Source: Dasyornis broadbenti (lineage: Eukaryota > Chordata > Aves > Passeriformes > Dasyornithidae). From it: a DNA stretch of 64,000 bases. The position numbers and the translations under genes were made by a program. Below the pieces are notes generated by a model that did not search any database, had not been told where the DNA came from, and saw only the letters and a list, made by a program, of their open reading frames with translations. Position 1 is the first letter of the stretch, and each line of letters begins with the position of its first letter. Where the stretch lies: NCBI GenBank assembly GCA_013397935.1, contig VZRN01005010.1, positions 1,751,169 through 1,815,168 on the forward strand, given 5' to 3'. This document shows positions 52,077-64,000 of the stretch, piece by piece.

Positions 52077-53181
52077 TAAATTCCTAAAAATCATTATAGC
52101 TTGAAATTCTTTTGCTGGTGTCTTGGAGACTAACATATTCATTATTCCACACAAAGAGATGCAAGGGAATCCCTAGAAATATAGCTAAATATAGCTGTAG
52201 GTAATAACCAGTGCATGCCTGGAAGGTAGCTTGACTTATCCATGTTCAAATATATGGACATTCATCCAACCTAATTGCTTACTTTCCGTATTCAAGCCTA
52301 TTTGATATTTCTTAAGCAATATCTATTTTAAATTATTCGTTGTATTTTTTCCAAAGAGAATCAGTGACAATGAAGAGTCTCAGTGACTATGAGAATACTT
52401 CTGCCTTGAGTTTAAAAGTGGAAATGTCTTAAGGAAGTATCAGGAAAATCCTCTCTCTTCTTCTAACCTGCTGATGGATGTTGAGAATTATGAAGTACAA
52501 GAATCTCAACTAAAATAATGAGAGGCAGCTACCCAGAAGGCCTGAAAATGGCACTCTTTGTACGTTACACATTTAACATATTTGTACAAGTTATAAGAGT
52601 TTTTTATTTTATATATACACTTAAATACCAAAATATGCACCTTAAAATAATTTTTGTCTAATATTTGTTAAAAGTCTGAGTGTAGTTAAGCAAATGGCAT
52701 TATGGATTGTACAAATATTCTTAAAACTCGTAAGTATATAGGTTGTGATTTTAAACTGTTTTATTCTCATCAAATTATTTGTCAAATAAAGCTGATTGAA
52801 ATAGTTGTTCAAACAATACCCTAAACAAATGAAAACCTAAAATGCAAATTAGAGTGGGAGAAAAATAACACATGCGAGAAAGGATACAACTCGGAATTTT
52901 AAATACTAGAGATTCTGTCATTAAAATCTGTTGATAGTCTCTCTATATCTACTTCTCTATAGCTATATAGATATATACTTAAAATCAAACCATAAACCTT
53001 CCAATATTTGACCGACAAGACACTTGATCTACTGGATGTAGCTGCCAGGATGTCATGAAAGCCCCGTGTTTCTCTCTCAGCTATCTGTAAGACCTGCATA
53101 CAGTGCTACACGTATTCATCTTTAATCCTGTTGTAACTTTTATCTGACCTTTTGCTTTGTACAGTTAAAGTAAAAAAAGGG

Positions 53182-53203
53182 ATGTTTGTTCATGAACAAA
53201 CAT
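53182..53203. promoter_or_regulatory. 22-bp perfect palindrome with two forkhead-like half sites
   Basis: The core tgtttgttcatgaacaaaca equals its own reverse complement, and the palindrome extends one base further on each side. Each arm holds a TGTTTGT word, similar to forkhead (FOX) binding sites, arranged as an inverted pair. Binding is inferred from word similarity only; a chance palindrome is possible. Confidence 0.4.
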
Positions 53204-53830
53204 ATGTATTTGATGATCTGTATTCAGGTCACAAGCTGAACAGGAAAAGCTATGTGATGAAATTTCATGCCAAACTGTAGAGAGCAGGAGCACACTGTAC
53301 GAAATTAATTTTCCTTTTCAAGAGTTTGCACAGAAAACAGACATGATGATCCTCAGTTGCAAAGTATATGCCAATAATATCCAACAGTTTCCTATAAATA
53401 TTCAAATATTGAGGGGGAAGAATTAGACAAAAAGAACAGAAAAGTCTGCCATGGAACTCCAATCATACCAATAGTGATGTGTCGGTAAATTAAATCAAGT
53501 TGCTCAAGATTATTTGGACAAGTGTTATATTTTAAACACAAATTTAATTATCACCTGAGAAGGAGAGCACACCCCTTTAATTTTCTAATAATTAATCAGA
53601 GTTGCAGTGGCAAGAAAGAGAGTATAGAGAGAGGAAAGAGAAAGAATCAAGTTTATAATCCTTGAAAACCATGTCTCTAGCACGTTCCTTTCTTACTCTA
53701 GGATTCTGATATAATTACACACTCCAGACTCAATTTCATGTAAAAAGTTAGTTCTATCTATGGCCAGTACACAGAAAACTGATATAATAAATAAGAAAGA
53801 GGCCAAATCTCCTATTTTGTAAAGTTCAAA

Positions 53831-53860
53831 TTAAAAAAGAAATAAAAATAAAAATAAAAA
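53831..53860 (+). repeat. A-rich (AAAAT)-like microsatellite
   Basis: A run of A with T every five to six bases (aaaataaaaataaaaat), typical of an A-rich simple repeat. Confidence 0.85.
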
Positions 53861-56507
53861 ATTACATTTCCAGATATAATTTTAGCTCCTCTTTTTCAGG
53901 TATTGATTAGTGTAACTGGATAAAGGCTGACTAAAATAGATGAACTTCATTCCTATGCATTTTTAATAGAAAGCATCTCTGGAAAAAAGTTGCCGAGTGC
54001 TTCAGAACAGGACACTAGAGCTTTCCCTAAAGGATTAGCAAGAAGTACTTCAAAAATATCCTCTAAGTGAAGATATTTTTCAAACATTGTAAAAATACTT
54101 CATTTACAAAACACCCATTTTTAATTATTTTCTCTATAAAGAGAGGCTTTATTCAAGCTTTCCATAACGTCCAGTAATGTGGAGGTGAAGTTAATCAGCA
54201 GCATGCAAAGAATCCGGTATGTTAGACATACCCTTGGTGGCAACACTCTTATTACAGAGCCAAGACAGACTAAATCTTATAATGTGATTCATTACAGTTA
54301 AGCTACTTTATCAAAGCTACTGGTAAGAATGGGTGAGAAACAATATTGCCTTTGGGAAATTGAGTGTTTGAATACTTTTTCAATCTCAGAATGTCTCAGA
54401 TCTCTGGATTTACATGAAGAAATTGATCCAAAATATTTTGAATCATCTTCATTTTTAAATTTCTGTCTATACGCATGCAGTATAAATTAGATGTGAGGAA
54501 TTTCAGAACTAAAACAAACTACTGGCTTTGATGAGCTGACTCTTCAATGATGTCAGAAACAAAACAAAAAAATCAAACTGGTTTTTGCAGAGATTTACAG
54601 CTTCTTACATTTTTGTTCTGTTTTGTTGCTGTTGAATATAAACCAACATTCTCTCAGTACTATATCTAAATAGCATGCCAAAAGTGAAAACACAGACAGC
54701 TACAACTTCCTTTTCATCCTTTGGCAAGAAAACCTCAACTTAGGTAAATCTCTTTTTAAGTTTCATTCACCAGAGATCAAACCTGTAATCCATTCTGACA
54801 TTTTATCAACTTAAAGTAGATGTATCTTGGTTCTAATAGTATTTATAGATACTGTATACTTGTGCTCTGAAAAATTTTGAAAGAAGAGAAGATTTGTTTA
54901 GACCAAAGCAGAGAATGACTAACCAGACAGCTTTCCACAATTGTCCTATTCACTACCTAGTTAATGAGTAGCAGAGAAATATAAGTTTGAGCATGAAAAC
55001 AGTGGGACCAGAGCTTCCTACCCTTTAAGATTTTAAAGAATTTAATAGGATTTTTGTAGTCTGCTTGGATTCTGTATTTGCTTTAGTGAAAGCATTTTGT
55101 GGTTTTTAGTAACAACCTTGGAGAATCCAAAGTGTATAAATAGAGTATGCCACAAAGTGACATTGTTTGCGTTTGTAGATGCTACTCACACCTCTTCTTC
55201 CTTTTAGGAATCTCTTGCCAAAGGCATAAGGTTTTACTTCCCTCTCCTACTCATCACTCTTCCCCAGCCTAAGCCACACCCTGAATATTTATGGTGTGAT
55301 CTGTTCAGTAGGTAGTTTGGAATTTGTAATGGATTTGTGACTATGAATGTCTGCTTTGATGAGGCATTCTTCATTTGTTGCTGATACTGTTTGTAGATGA
55401 AAGCATGAGGGTAAGTCCTTGAAGTTCTACAACTGTGTGCATGAAAACAGCATATTTTGGAGAAATGGAAAATAATTTTGCCATTTTCCACTTGCAGTAT
55501 GACTGGTAAAAAGCCGCTCATCATTCAATATGTAACACATGAGACACAGATGCAGCACTACCCTGAGAAAGATATGCTTGTTTTCATGCTTGAAGCCTTT
55601 GCTAGTGCCTCAGTGTGCTAAATTTTGAGAACCAAGACAGTTTTGCAGGTGGAATTCACAACAAGGATCTGATAACACACAGTTGAATTACCAAGGCACT
55701 CTACTGAAGTATCTCTTATTTGAAACTTTTTTCTTTAGACCTATTTAGAACTAACCATGTTTTTTCTTCATTAGTTATTTTGCACATTTTTTCCCATATA
55801 CTTACAATCGAAAACAAAGAACAGACCGCTTTCATTGAGAAGATACAGAGATTCTTTTTTTGTTTAGGAAAGAATCTATATTTCTGATTTGAATAATTAA
55901 GACTAAATACTGTGATACCTTTACATCTGTTGCCAGTTCTATTTTTAGAACAATATCCTTACAGAGATGAGTCAGGACTTAGATGAGATGGCTGAACTTA
56001 ACAGTGATGTTCAAAATTCACACTGTCCATACTTGTGTTGCACATCGGTCCATATTTCATCTGCAAATTTAAATTCATGCAAATCAATCAGTAGCTTTTA
56101 CAGATAAGATGACTTACAGCGAAGTGTATGTAATAATTTTGCTGCATGAAACTGTGAGAGTTTTCAAGATCAGGACCCCAAAGACAATTTCCAAAAACAA
56201 GGAAACTGCTTATTATCTTTTACATATTGCTACTCTTAAGAAATGGTATTAAACCAAATTTCTATGATGGCTTTCTTTAGCAATTTTGAGATAATTTTCT
56301 TTCTAAATGTGATTTGTCATTTTTTCAGTGGAGGCATGAGGAAAAACCGGAAACCCATGGCTGAAGCAATATTGCTAGTAAACAGGTCACATAATAGCAT
56401 TATTTTGATATTGTTTACTAATAATGGGGTTGTTGGTTTTTTTTCCTGTTATCCCCTCCTGAGTAATTTTTAATACTTTCTCTCAAGCTTTAATAAAAAA
56501 AGCAGCA

Positions 56508-56644
56508 GAGATGCGCTTGAGAAAGCAAGTTTCAATAACACACAGATATCTGCTACCTGTCGTTGCTGAAAAGCTCCATAAAAACTGTCTTGGATCTCAA
56601 AGAAGGCAGGATCTCCAAGAGATGCACTAATGGCAATAACTGAT
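56508..56644 (-). CDS. candidate internal exon, unrecognised protein
   Basis: The open frame covers 56470-56700 on the minus strand, and a 137-base exon is the most natural reading within it. Its upstream side is a good acceptor: a pyrimidine-rich gctttctttggcag ending near 56690. The downstream side is cagcaacgacag followed by gtagca near 56550-56560. Exact edges should therefore be taken as roughly 56552-56689, with the frame continuing beyond both sides. The predicted residues (LHKIAAAEVQEELL, then SVIAISASLGDPAFFE, then DSFYGAFQQRQ) are alanine, glutamate and leucine-rich, unlike the serine, histidine and cysteine-rich chance frames elsewhere here. Acceptor phase and codon frame agree. 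I do not recognise the protein. No neighbouring exon was found within the window, and the donor is weak. Confidence 0.4.
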
Positions 56645-56700
56645 GCCGAGAGCAGCTCTTCTTGTACCTCAGCAGCTGCTATTTTATGTAGGTCTGCCAA

Positions 56701-57745
56701 AGAAAGCTTTTGTGTTGATCAAATAAACAGTCTTTGATAATTGGCTGAAAGCATTTGGAGTGGTACTTCAGAACTTGCTTATTTCTACCAAAAAGTGGAG
56801 TGAAAGAGGCAAGCATCTGAAAAAATAGAAACTCTAGAATGCAAATTCATAAAAATATAATGTTTAAAATGACAAAACAGAATATTTCAAACAGCTCCAA
56901 TCAAAATAACTCAACTGAAATGACATTTCTCAAGCTGAAGTTCTTTATTTCATTTCACTAAAGTGATCAAACTATTTCAGTTGAAATTATTTTATTTTTC
57001 TATAGAAGAGTCTTACCTTGCAAAAAAAATGTATTTCCTATATCTGTTCCCTTACAGATCAGCCTACCAACCAGACTGTGTCTTAGATCCTGTACCCCAC
57101 AACTCCCTCAGAGCACTCGCTATGGAATTATGAGATCTGCATGGAGTCCAGCCCACAGCAGAAAAGAGAGAGCTGACTGCTTTGCACATGCAGACCATGA
57201 CTTAAGGGGAAACTTAATTTGGTATTTTGGTCATTAAATAAAACACAAAGCATTTTCCCTGAGTTCAGACTGCCACTCCACTGTCCCCCCAATTCCATAT
57301 AGAATATAAGAATTAGTAGTCAAGATTGACAAATCTTGAACTGGTGACAATTTATTTTTTTTAAAGTTTTGGGTTTATTTTAACATTATTTTTATGTACT
57401 CCTAAACAATTATCATCACCTATTTTCAGTTCAACACAGGTTTGGGGTTTTTTTGTTTGTTTGTTTTTGGATTTTAATGGCTTATTTCTATTTAAAACAA
57501 GTAACACATTTTTGAATTCAAAAACATTCATACAGGAATTAGAAGTAGAAATAAATAAGAAAAACTAAGCTTCGCATCAGTTAGATATGACAAAGTCCTA
57601 CACTATCAACAATCCTCCTTCATTAATGTCATCTCTCAATCTTCGTTCAAAACTTTAGAACAAAAATGACTCAAAGCTGGATTTGAAGACAGTTTCAAGT
57701 CAGAGAAGAAAATTCTCAAGTGACTTTTTGTAGTCCATTCCCTTA
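56701..57745. other. unique non-coding DNA
   Basis: AT-rich, with a T/G-rich patch at 57440-57470. No gene or transposon recognised. If the exon candidate just before it is real, this is the intron upstream of that exon. Confidence 0.5.
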
Positions 57746-58193
57746 AAATCACAGAACAATTTGGGTTTGAAGGGACCTTAAAGTTCTCTCCTGCTTTAGG
57801 TAGAGATACCTTTCACTAAACCAGGCTGCTCAGAGCTCCTGACAGCCTTGCCTTGAACACTGCCAGGGATGGGGTGTCCACAGTTTCTCTGGCAACCTGT
57901 TGCAGTGTCTCACCACCCTCACAGAAAAGAATTTCTTTGTAATACCTAATCAAAACCTACTCTCTTTCAGTTTGAAGCCATTCTCCCTTGTCCTTCCACT
58001 ACATTCCCTTGCAGACAGTCTCTATCTTTCCTGTAGCTTTCTATCGTTACTGTAGTTCCCCCAGTTACTGAAAGGGTGCAATTAGGTCACCCTGAAGCCT
58101 TCTCTTAGGCTAAAAAGCCCAATTCTCTCAGCCTTTGCTCATAAATGATGTTCTATCCCACTAATCATCTTGGTGGCCTCCTCTGAGCTCCAT

Positions 58194-58796
58194 TCAACAG
58201 GTCCATGTCCTTCCTGTGCTGGGAACCCCAGAGCTGGATGCAGCACTCCAAGTGAGGTCCCACCAGAGCACAGCAGAGCAGACCAGAGCAGAGCAGAGGG
58301 GCAGAATCCCCTCCCTGGCCCTGCTGGCCACACTGCTTTGGATGCAGCCCACGACACATTTGGCTTTCTGGGCTGTGAGTGCACATGGCTGGGTCATGTC
58401 CAGCCTCTCACCCACCAGAAACCCCAAGTTCTTCTCCCCAGGACTGCTCATGATTAGTGCATCCCTCAGCCTCTGTTGATATTGGGGGTAGTCCTGACCC
58501 TGGTGCAGCAATTTGTACGTGGTCTTAAACCTCATGAGATTCCCATGGACCAACCTCTCAAGCCTGCCAAGGTCTCTCTGGATGGCATCCTGACCTTCAG
58601 GTGTGTCAACTGCACCACTCAGCTTGGTGTCATTGGCAAACTTGCTGGTGGTGTTCTGGATCCATTTATCCATGTCATTAATGAAGATATTAAATAACAC
58701 TGGTCCCAATACGGATCCCTGAATGACACCATTTGTCACTGATGTCCATTGGGACTCTGAGCTGTTGACCACCACCTGCTGGATGTGACAATCCAA
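58194..58796 (-). pseudogene. CR1 reverse-transcriptase core, open but inactivated
   Basis: A 200-codon minus-strand frame within the CR1 copy. Residues 23-41 form the substrate-proximal GVIQGSVLGPVLFNIFIND region. Residues 53-56 are FAND where the family has a metal-binding aspartate pair. Residues 62-80 (AVDTPEGQDAIQRDLGRLE) belong to the thumb-proximal part. The last 11 residues have shifted out of the family frame. The protein lacks the endonuclease and most of the fingers, and the initiating methionine is accidental. Confidence 0.9.
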
Positions 58797-58892
58797 CCAC
58801 TTTCTTATCCATCTAATGACCCACTCATTGAATCCATCTCTCTTCAGTTTAGAGAGAAGGATGTTATGCAGGACCTTGTCACAGGCTTTGCA

Positions 58893-58929
58893 TAAATAAA
58901 TAAATAAATAAATAGATAAATAGATAAAT
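58893..58929 (+). repeat. (AAAT)n/(AGAT)n microsatellite inside the CR1
   Basis: About nine tetranucleotide units, AAAT changing to AGAT, lie between two parts of the CR1 reverse-transcriptase region and interrupt its frame. The tract is likely length-variable between individuals. Confidence 0.93.
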
Positions 58930-59460
58930 TATATCTATAACTCTTCCCTTGTCCACTGATGTAGTCACTCCATCAGAGAAGGCCGTTACGTTGGCCAGAC
59001 GGATCTTGACCTTGGTAGAGCCGTGCTGGTGTCTCAAATCATGTTCTTGCTCTACTGTGCCTCAGCACAGCTTCTGGGAAGATCCGTTCCATGATCTTCC
59101 CAGGCACAAAGGTGAGGCTGACAGGACAGTGGATCCCAGGGGCCTCTTTTCTATGTGTTTTTTTAAATGAGTACAATGTTCCCCTTTTTCCAGTCACCTG
59201 GGACTTCACCTGACTGCCAGGACTATTCAAATACCATGGAGAGTGGCTTGGCAACTACATCAGCCAGCTCTCTCCGGACTCTGGGATGTATCTCATCAGG
59301 TCCCGCAGACTTATGTACATTCATAATCCTCAGGTGATCATGAAGCTGATCTTTACTTACAGTGGGAGATACTTTTCTCCACCAGTCCCCACCCTGCTGT
59401 CCTTCTTACCAACAAGACATTTCATTTGTCTCTTCTTGTTTTATTATGGTTCTTTCAACA

Positions 59461-62400
59461 CCTGGTAGCACTAATAGAAAATGGAATTCAAACTAGGACT
59501 TACTATAAAATATTACTCTTTCATAGGGCTCTTTTCATTATAGATTGGCTTTCAGAGCACTTTTAAAGGCGGTGTCAGTGGTTGTTCTCTATTTCACAAT
59601 GCGGGAACTGGGGGGTTGCATATCAGGTGAAGACCAGTTGGGAAATGAGAAATCTTTGAAAACAAATCTCATGGCTCAAAGGCTTAGTATCTTTGAAGCT
59701 AAATTTGAAACTGTCAACACTATTCTAATCTCACATGATGTCAAGTCAGGATGTTTAGGGCTTTGGTTTGCCTTTTTTTTTTTTTGTTTATCACTCTTTC
59801 TGACATTCAATACAGTTTTGTACAATGCCTGCAGATTTTATCCCTTTAGATAGAAGTGACTGCAAATGTTCTTTTCCCTTCTGCACAAAAAATAAGCTCA
59901 AATATTTATTCTACCAAATTATATAATCATATTTAAGAGCTGTAATTTTAAAGTAATCTATTTGATGTTAAAGAAACTAGACAGGTTTGTTGGCTTTGTA
60001 TCTTATCTTAGATTTGATTAGCCTAAGCTGTTAGAATTTGGAAGATGACTTTCTTTTCCCCAGGGCAAAATATCACTCTGTTAATAATGAAAATTATAAT
60101 AATTATACAAATGTGTGACAAATTAAATAAAAAGTCTGATGTATGTAATAACAAAGCATAATGAAAAACAATATGACCTACATACCCCCATGATTAATGT
60201 CTAAGAATTTTGAAAACTTAAGTATTAGGAAATTGGAGTTAAAATAGTTAAATTTTGAAAAATGTTATTTATAATTACCTTTTATATAAGTGTGAAGTAA
60301 TATAATCACAAAATGGTAAAGGATGTTATCCACAGAGGATATTTTTTTTCTCAGTTCTTTTCATATATTAGTTCGATGTACTTTGAATTTACTTGGTTTC
60401 TAAGCAGAGTTCATGGGTTATCTATTCTCCTGTTTTTTTGTCCCGAGAGTCTAAGGTTAACAAGATGTTTATTGATTTTTATATTTATGTAATCTTCTCT
60501 TATATTAAATGGAAAAATTCTGTAGTCTATTGAGCAACTGAAGACATTTGGTTTTATACAGTCCACAGATCTTATTTTTGGCTGGAACATTTTAAATCTC
60601 CCATCCACCATAGAAAATCCCTGTGTTAGTATGAATAATACAGGTAATAATACAGTAATGCAATTTAGTTTTAACTGAAAAGCATAATATGGGATCGTTT
60701 CGAGCTCAATCTCTTAAAATGTAATTTTTTCATAAGAGTTATGTTGTATTTTACAGAAGTCCTAATCTGCGCCCTACCTATTTATTTGTATATATGTACT
60801 ATACAAATCTGAACTGATTTGGGATTCCATGAGGTAATCTATGTGTCCACAGAACTACATGAGACCGTATAATCTTTAATGGTGGGATGTTTAATAGACT
60901 TTTTTTACTGGTCTGGGATTTTCATTCACAAGCAAAATATCTCCCTGTTTAGAGCATCACTGTAAGAACTCCTATCATCTTGGGTAAATTAAGTTTCTAT
61001 AAATTAAGTTTCCTCAGAAATGTCAAAATTGTTACTCTGCACTGCAGTACCCCTCACTCCTGATTCTAATGGCTTTTTATTGCCTGGAGAAACCTGCATA
61101 TTTCCACATTCATAAAAAATGTTCCTTAAGTCAGTAAAGGAGTTCTTCAAATACTGATTAAAAAGTAATTGCCTGAGGCCTTGAATGGAGCCGTAATGCT
61201 GAAATTGGCATTCATTTCAAACTTTTAAAAGATGTGAAGAGAAATAAATCCACATCCCTCACACACTTGCTGCTAAATCACATATCAGTATATTGATCTC
61301 ACTACCCACTACAGAACCTATAGAAAACACCATAAAGTACAGCAACACCAGATGCTTCCCTTAGATACTGTTTGTCCAAATCTTTGTGCTTTCCCAGTAC
61401 CTTATTGGTCTTAATGGGATAAGGTAATTTACGTGATACAAATATTTGGCCCCAAAATATGGAACTTAACATTAATTCTTTTACACAAACACAACGACAC
61501 AAGTGCAAATCTGAGATCTTGTTTGTATGGTTTGTATTCCAGACATTGATATCTAACTAATTCTACAGAAGATCTGTTTCCCACCTAAATTCTGATAAAT
61601 CTTACACTTTTTTGCCACTACAGTGAGAGAAATTCACATAGTTGCAGATATTCTGTACAGTTTGTGCAACCCCTAATATGAAGGAACTCTGGGCACATCA
61701 TGCTCATTGACATTGCTGGTTTTTGCCTTTCCTGCTGGAGGGCAGTGCTGTAGTCACTCATACAAGCTCTAGACCTTCCTATCAAAGACGTGGTTCAAGC
61801 AGCCCTTTTTGACCAGTTTGCAAGTGCCTTGCCCTCCACTAATATTTTAAATTACCATGTAAACTGCAACAAATGAGGCTTTGGAACTGTGTGAAATGAT
61901 GTAGAACATTCAATTACAAAGTCTCTGCATGAGCCAGTGGCAGCCTCTCAAGGTTTCATTTTGCCTTGCAGGACATCCCAGTTTGACACCCATTCATGGC
62001 TCCATTCTGAGAGACATTTAGCATAATACAGAAGCAAATGCTGCAGGGGCAGATGTCCTACTTGCTACAGAGCCACTGGACAGAAAGAATAACCATGTAA
62101 ACGTAAAAGGGTGAAGAAATACAGTAGACACGTGTCGGAGAAAAGAGGGAGAAAGGTAAACAATTTCTCAGTAATGGTTAGCTGTAACTGTTACAGGCAC
62201 CTATTTTCACCGCACACTTATTAATGTGTAAATTTTGTTTCAAGTCTGAAAAAAAGCTCCACCTTTTATTTAAACTCCTGAAATAAGGGATCTCACCGTG
62301 ATTGTCAAAATGACAAAGAAATGTATCATCATGACAAATGGCAATAACCACTCCAAAGCAATAATAGTACACTACATTTTTAAGAATAAGCCAAAGATAC

Positions 62401-64000
62401 AATCGCAAAGTGTCAGTACCAACAAATTGTATCTATTGACTGGCACTTTTTCTGTGATACTGACAGCACAAGAAAGATGAAAGATTCTATGGTTATTATT
62501 ATTTCTGGGACAAATTAACAGAATAGTGAAACATCGGTCCAGTGGTGTGAGCATGAGCACTGCCAAGGACTGGATGCAGATATCCATAAATCTCACAAGA
62601 TGAGCATCGCTCTTGAGATTTTTAATGGAAAGGTAATTGCAGAATCTCATGCACCTGTTCTGCCCAAATGAGAGGCATTTCAGAATGCTTGCAAAAAAAA
62701 TCAAATAATCTCATCAAAAGTAGAGCTCATTAACACGTTAAATATATTCAGTGTTCAGAATTTCTAAAATGTTATGATTTTCTGATATTTACAACACCAA
62801 CTTTATGATGATTTTAAGGAAGAATTGCAGAACAAGACTTAAAAATTTTTTTAAAAAGCACCAAAAAGTAGATTAGTTTTATTTAACCTTAATCAGAAAT
62901 GCTTTGTTTTGTAGTGGAAATAATGCTCCTTTTAATGTAACCAGACCTACAATATTTTGACTATAAAATTAAAATATTATTATTCAAGGGAAAAATCATT
63001 AACATTTCAAATATAAAATCTTGTTAGTTGAATTCTTTGGGTTTATTGGTTGTTTTGGAGGCAGTTTTGTTGAGAAGGAGGACCTGGAAGCTAGAACGTG
63101 TTTTCTTCCTTTTTCATTTTATCTGCGTCACTCAAAGTGCTATTATTTATACAACTTTAAAAAGAGATACTGGCCTCCATGCTAAAACCTAAAGTGATTA
63201 AAGGTCTCCTTTACATGGTTTCATCTAACTTTTTCATACATACTGAAGTCAACACTATTTATGGATGACAGTGTCAGCGAAAAAAAAAAAAAAAAAAAAA
63301 GATTTTTTTTCTCCTTATAACTGAAGCTCCTAGTTTATATTACCTTTGACCAAGACAAAAATATGGCTTTGTTTATGATTTTATTGGTTACAATTTAATT
63401 CTCTGCAAGATCATTAAAACTTTTATTTGCACATCTGCATCTAGTGTTTATTGCTCTTTCAACTGAATTCAGCTTCCAAATAATAATCGCTTCAGTTCTG
63501 AATTTTATATTTTAATTAAAGAGATGTGATTCCTTTGGAAGTATACAAGATATTCTCTAAATTAATGTATAAACATCACAGAAGTGCTTGAGTCTCATGG
63601 AAGCTACAGTTAGTCTAGAGACACAATATTTGCAAAAAGTATTGCAGAAACTCATATACACTAAAAGAAATGTGAATGCTTAATATTATACTAACAGAGG
63701 ATTAGTAATATTCCTGAATCTGTATTAAATGCTAGAGGACAGTAGAGATAAAATAACCAATGGAGATTTGTAATACAAAGAAAAAAATATTCAAATTAAG
63801 AATATTAACATACCTTCCCTGCTCATAGAGTTGTTTAATCTCAAATAATGTTGGTATTGACCTGCATACAGTTATGAAATTATGTATTTATTATGTACTA
63901 CCAATGCAATGTATAAATGCAATAAATCAAAACAAACTAGGTTAAGGTAGATGTTCTTTGTGTCCCCCACTGAACATTGCTTTTTCTTAACAAAATAATA
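59461..64000. other. unique AT-rich non-coding DNA
   Basis: No gene or transposon recognised. Contains T13 at 59773-59785 and A21 at 63280-63300. The stretch 62510-62660 is open on both strands and looks less random than its surroundings, but no domain or splice structure is convincing. Confidence 0.55.
63280..63300 (+). repeat. poly-A run (A21)
   Basis: A homopolymer of 21 A follows gtgtcagcg and is followed by gattttttttctcc. No retrocopy was recognised upstream and no AATAAA lies close before it. Confidence 0.95.

Larger units (their letters stand above)
52077..56507. other. unique non-coding DNA
   Basis: No gene or transposon recognised. Contains an (AAAAT)-like tract at 53831-53860 and a 22-bp perfect palindrome at 53182-53203. 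Confidence 0.6.
57746..59460 (-). mobile_element. CR1 LINE, 5'-truncated 1.7-kb copy with dead reverse transcriptase
   Basis: The 3' end is at 57746 (tcacagaacaatttgggtt on the plus strand, the reverse complement of a CR1 tail), and the copy extends to about 59460. In minus direction it runs from the start of the reverse-transcriptase domain (LRDLMRYIPESGES about 59320-59270, VSLTFVPGKIMER about 59110) to the core. There VLGPVLFNIFIND is followed by FANDTKLSG at about 58640-58616. It then passes through the end of the open frame (58200) and the 3' UTR. The catalytic box, normally two adjacent aspartates, has asparagine in the first position (codon at 58632-58634), so activity would be lost even without the stops and frameshifts. 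One frameshift lies near 58230. An AAAT-repeat block interrupts the domain at 58893-58929. CR1 copies normally integrate by target-primed reverse transcription and are usually truncated like this. Confidence 0.95.

Noticed and set aside
58165..58697. Several plus-strand frames of 73-95 codons
   Set aside because: They are antisense to the CR1 reverse transcriptase and only mirror its open frame.
62510..62700. Exon-like plus-strand wording and a 110-codon minus-strand frame
   Set aside because: Neither strand shows a proper acceptor and donor pair in phase, and frames of this length occur by chance.
1..64000. CRISPR arrays, operons, phage or defence systems, tRNA or rRNA genes
   Set aside because: No regularly spaced repeats, no prokaryotic gene organisation and no recognisable tRNA or rRNA sequence were seen; the content is that of a vertebrate genome.

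Overview
The window reads as vertebrate, specifically bird, nuclear DNA and is almost entirely non-coding. Three things support this. First, several fragments of CR1, the dominant LINE of birds and other sauropsids, carry the typical CR1 3' end (an octamer-like tail ending in a form of attctatgatt) and recognisable CR1 reverse-transcriptase peptides. Second, one solo LTR matches the layout and wording of avian ERVL-type LTRs. Third, the sequence is AT-rich and sparse in repeats, with short chance reading frames only. There are no bacterial-style operons, ribosome-binding sites, CRISPR arrays or phage genes. The window is either a large intron or intergenic sequence; one exon-like segment on the minus strand (56503-56700 region) makes an intron or gene edge possible.

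Layout. Position 297-355 holds a decayed, truncated U2 snRNA copy on the minus strand. From 358 to about 10.4 kb I see only unique AT-rich DNA and simple repeats. Two near-identical ~158-bp segments at 10464-10622 and 12814-12970 form a local direct duplication; the second lies right after an LTR-like stretch (12431-12810). A short CR1 3' relic lies at 16955-17045, a 42-bp tandem duplication at 22404-22485, and another CR1 3' relic at 33420-33620. The stretch 35867-37689 is unusually open on the plus strand and ends in AATAAA plus A16. A plus-strand CR1 with an internal deletion and an internal tandem duplication occupies 39815-40678. A MIR/CORE-SINE-like tail lies near 46740-46868, and the solo ERVL-type LTR at 48512-49464. 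A poly-T tract with a six-N assembly gap is at 51943-52076. The candidate exon is at 56508-56644 (minus). The largest element, a 5'-truncated minus-strand CR1 with a disabled reverse transcriptase, spans 57746-59460. The rest to 64000 is unique sequence with poly-A runs.

How parts work together: apart from the single exon candidate I see no functional gene set. The repeats are independent insertions of different ages. I do not find a previously undescribed biological system here. The observations most worth checking are the 158-bp duplication, the minus-strand exon candidate and the 22-bp perfect palindrome made of two forkhead-like half sites.
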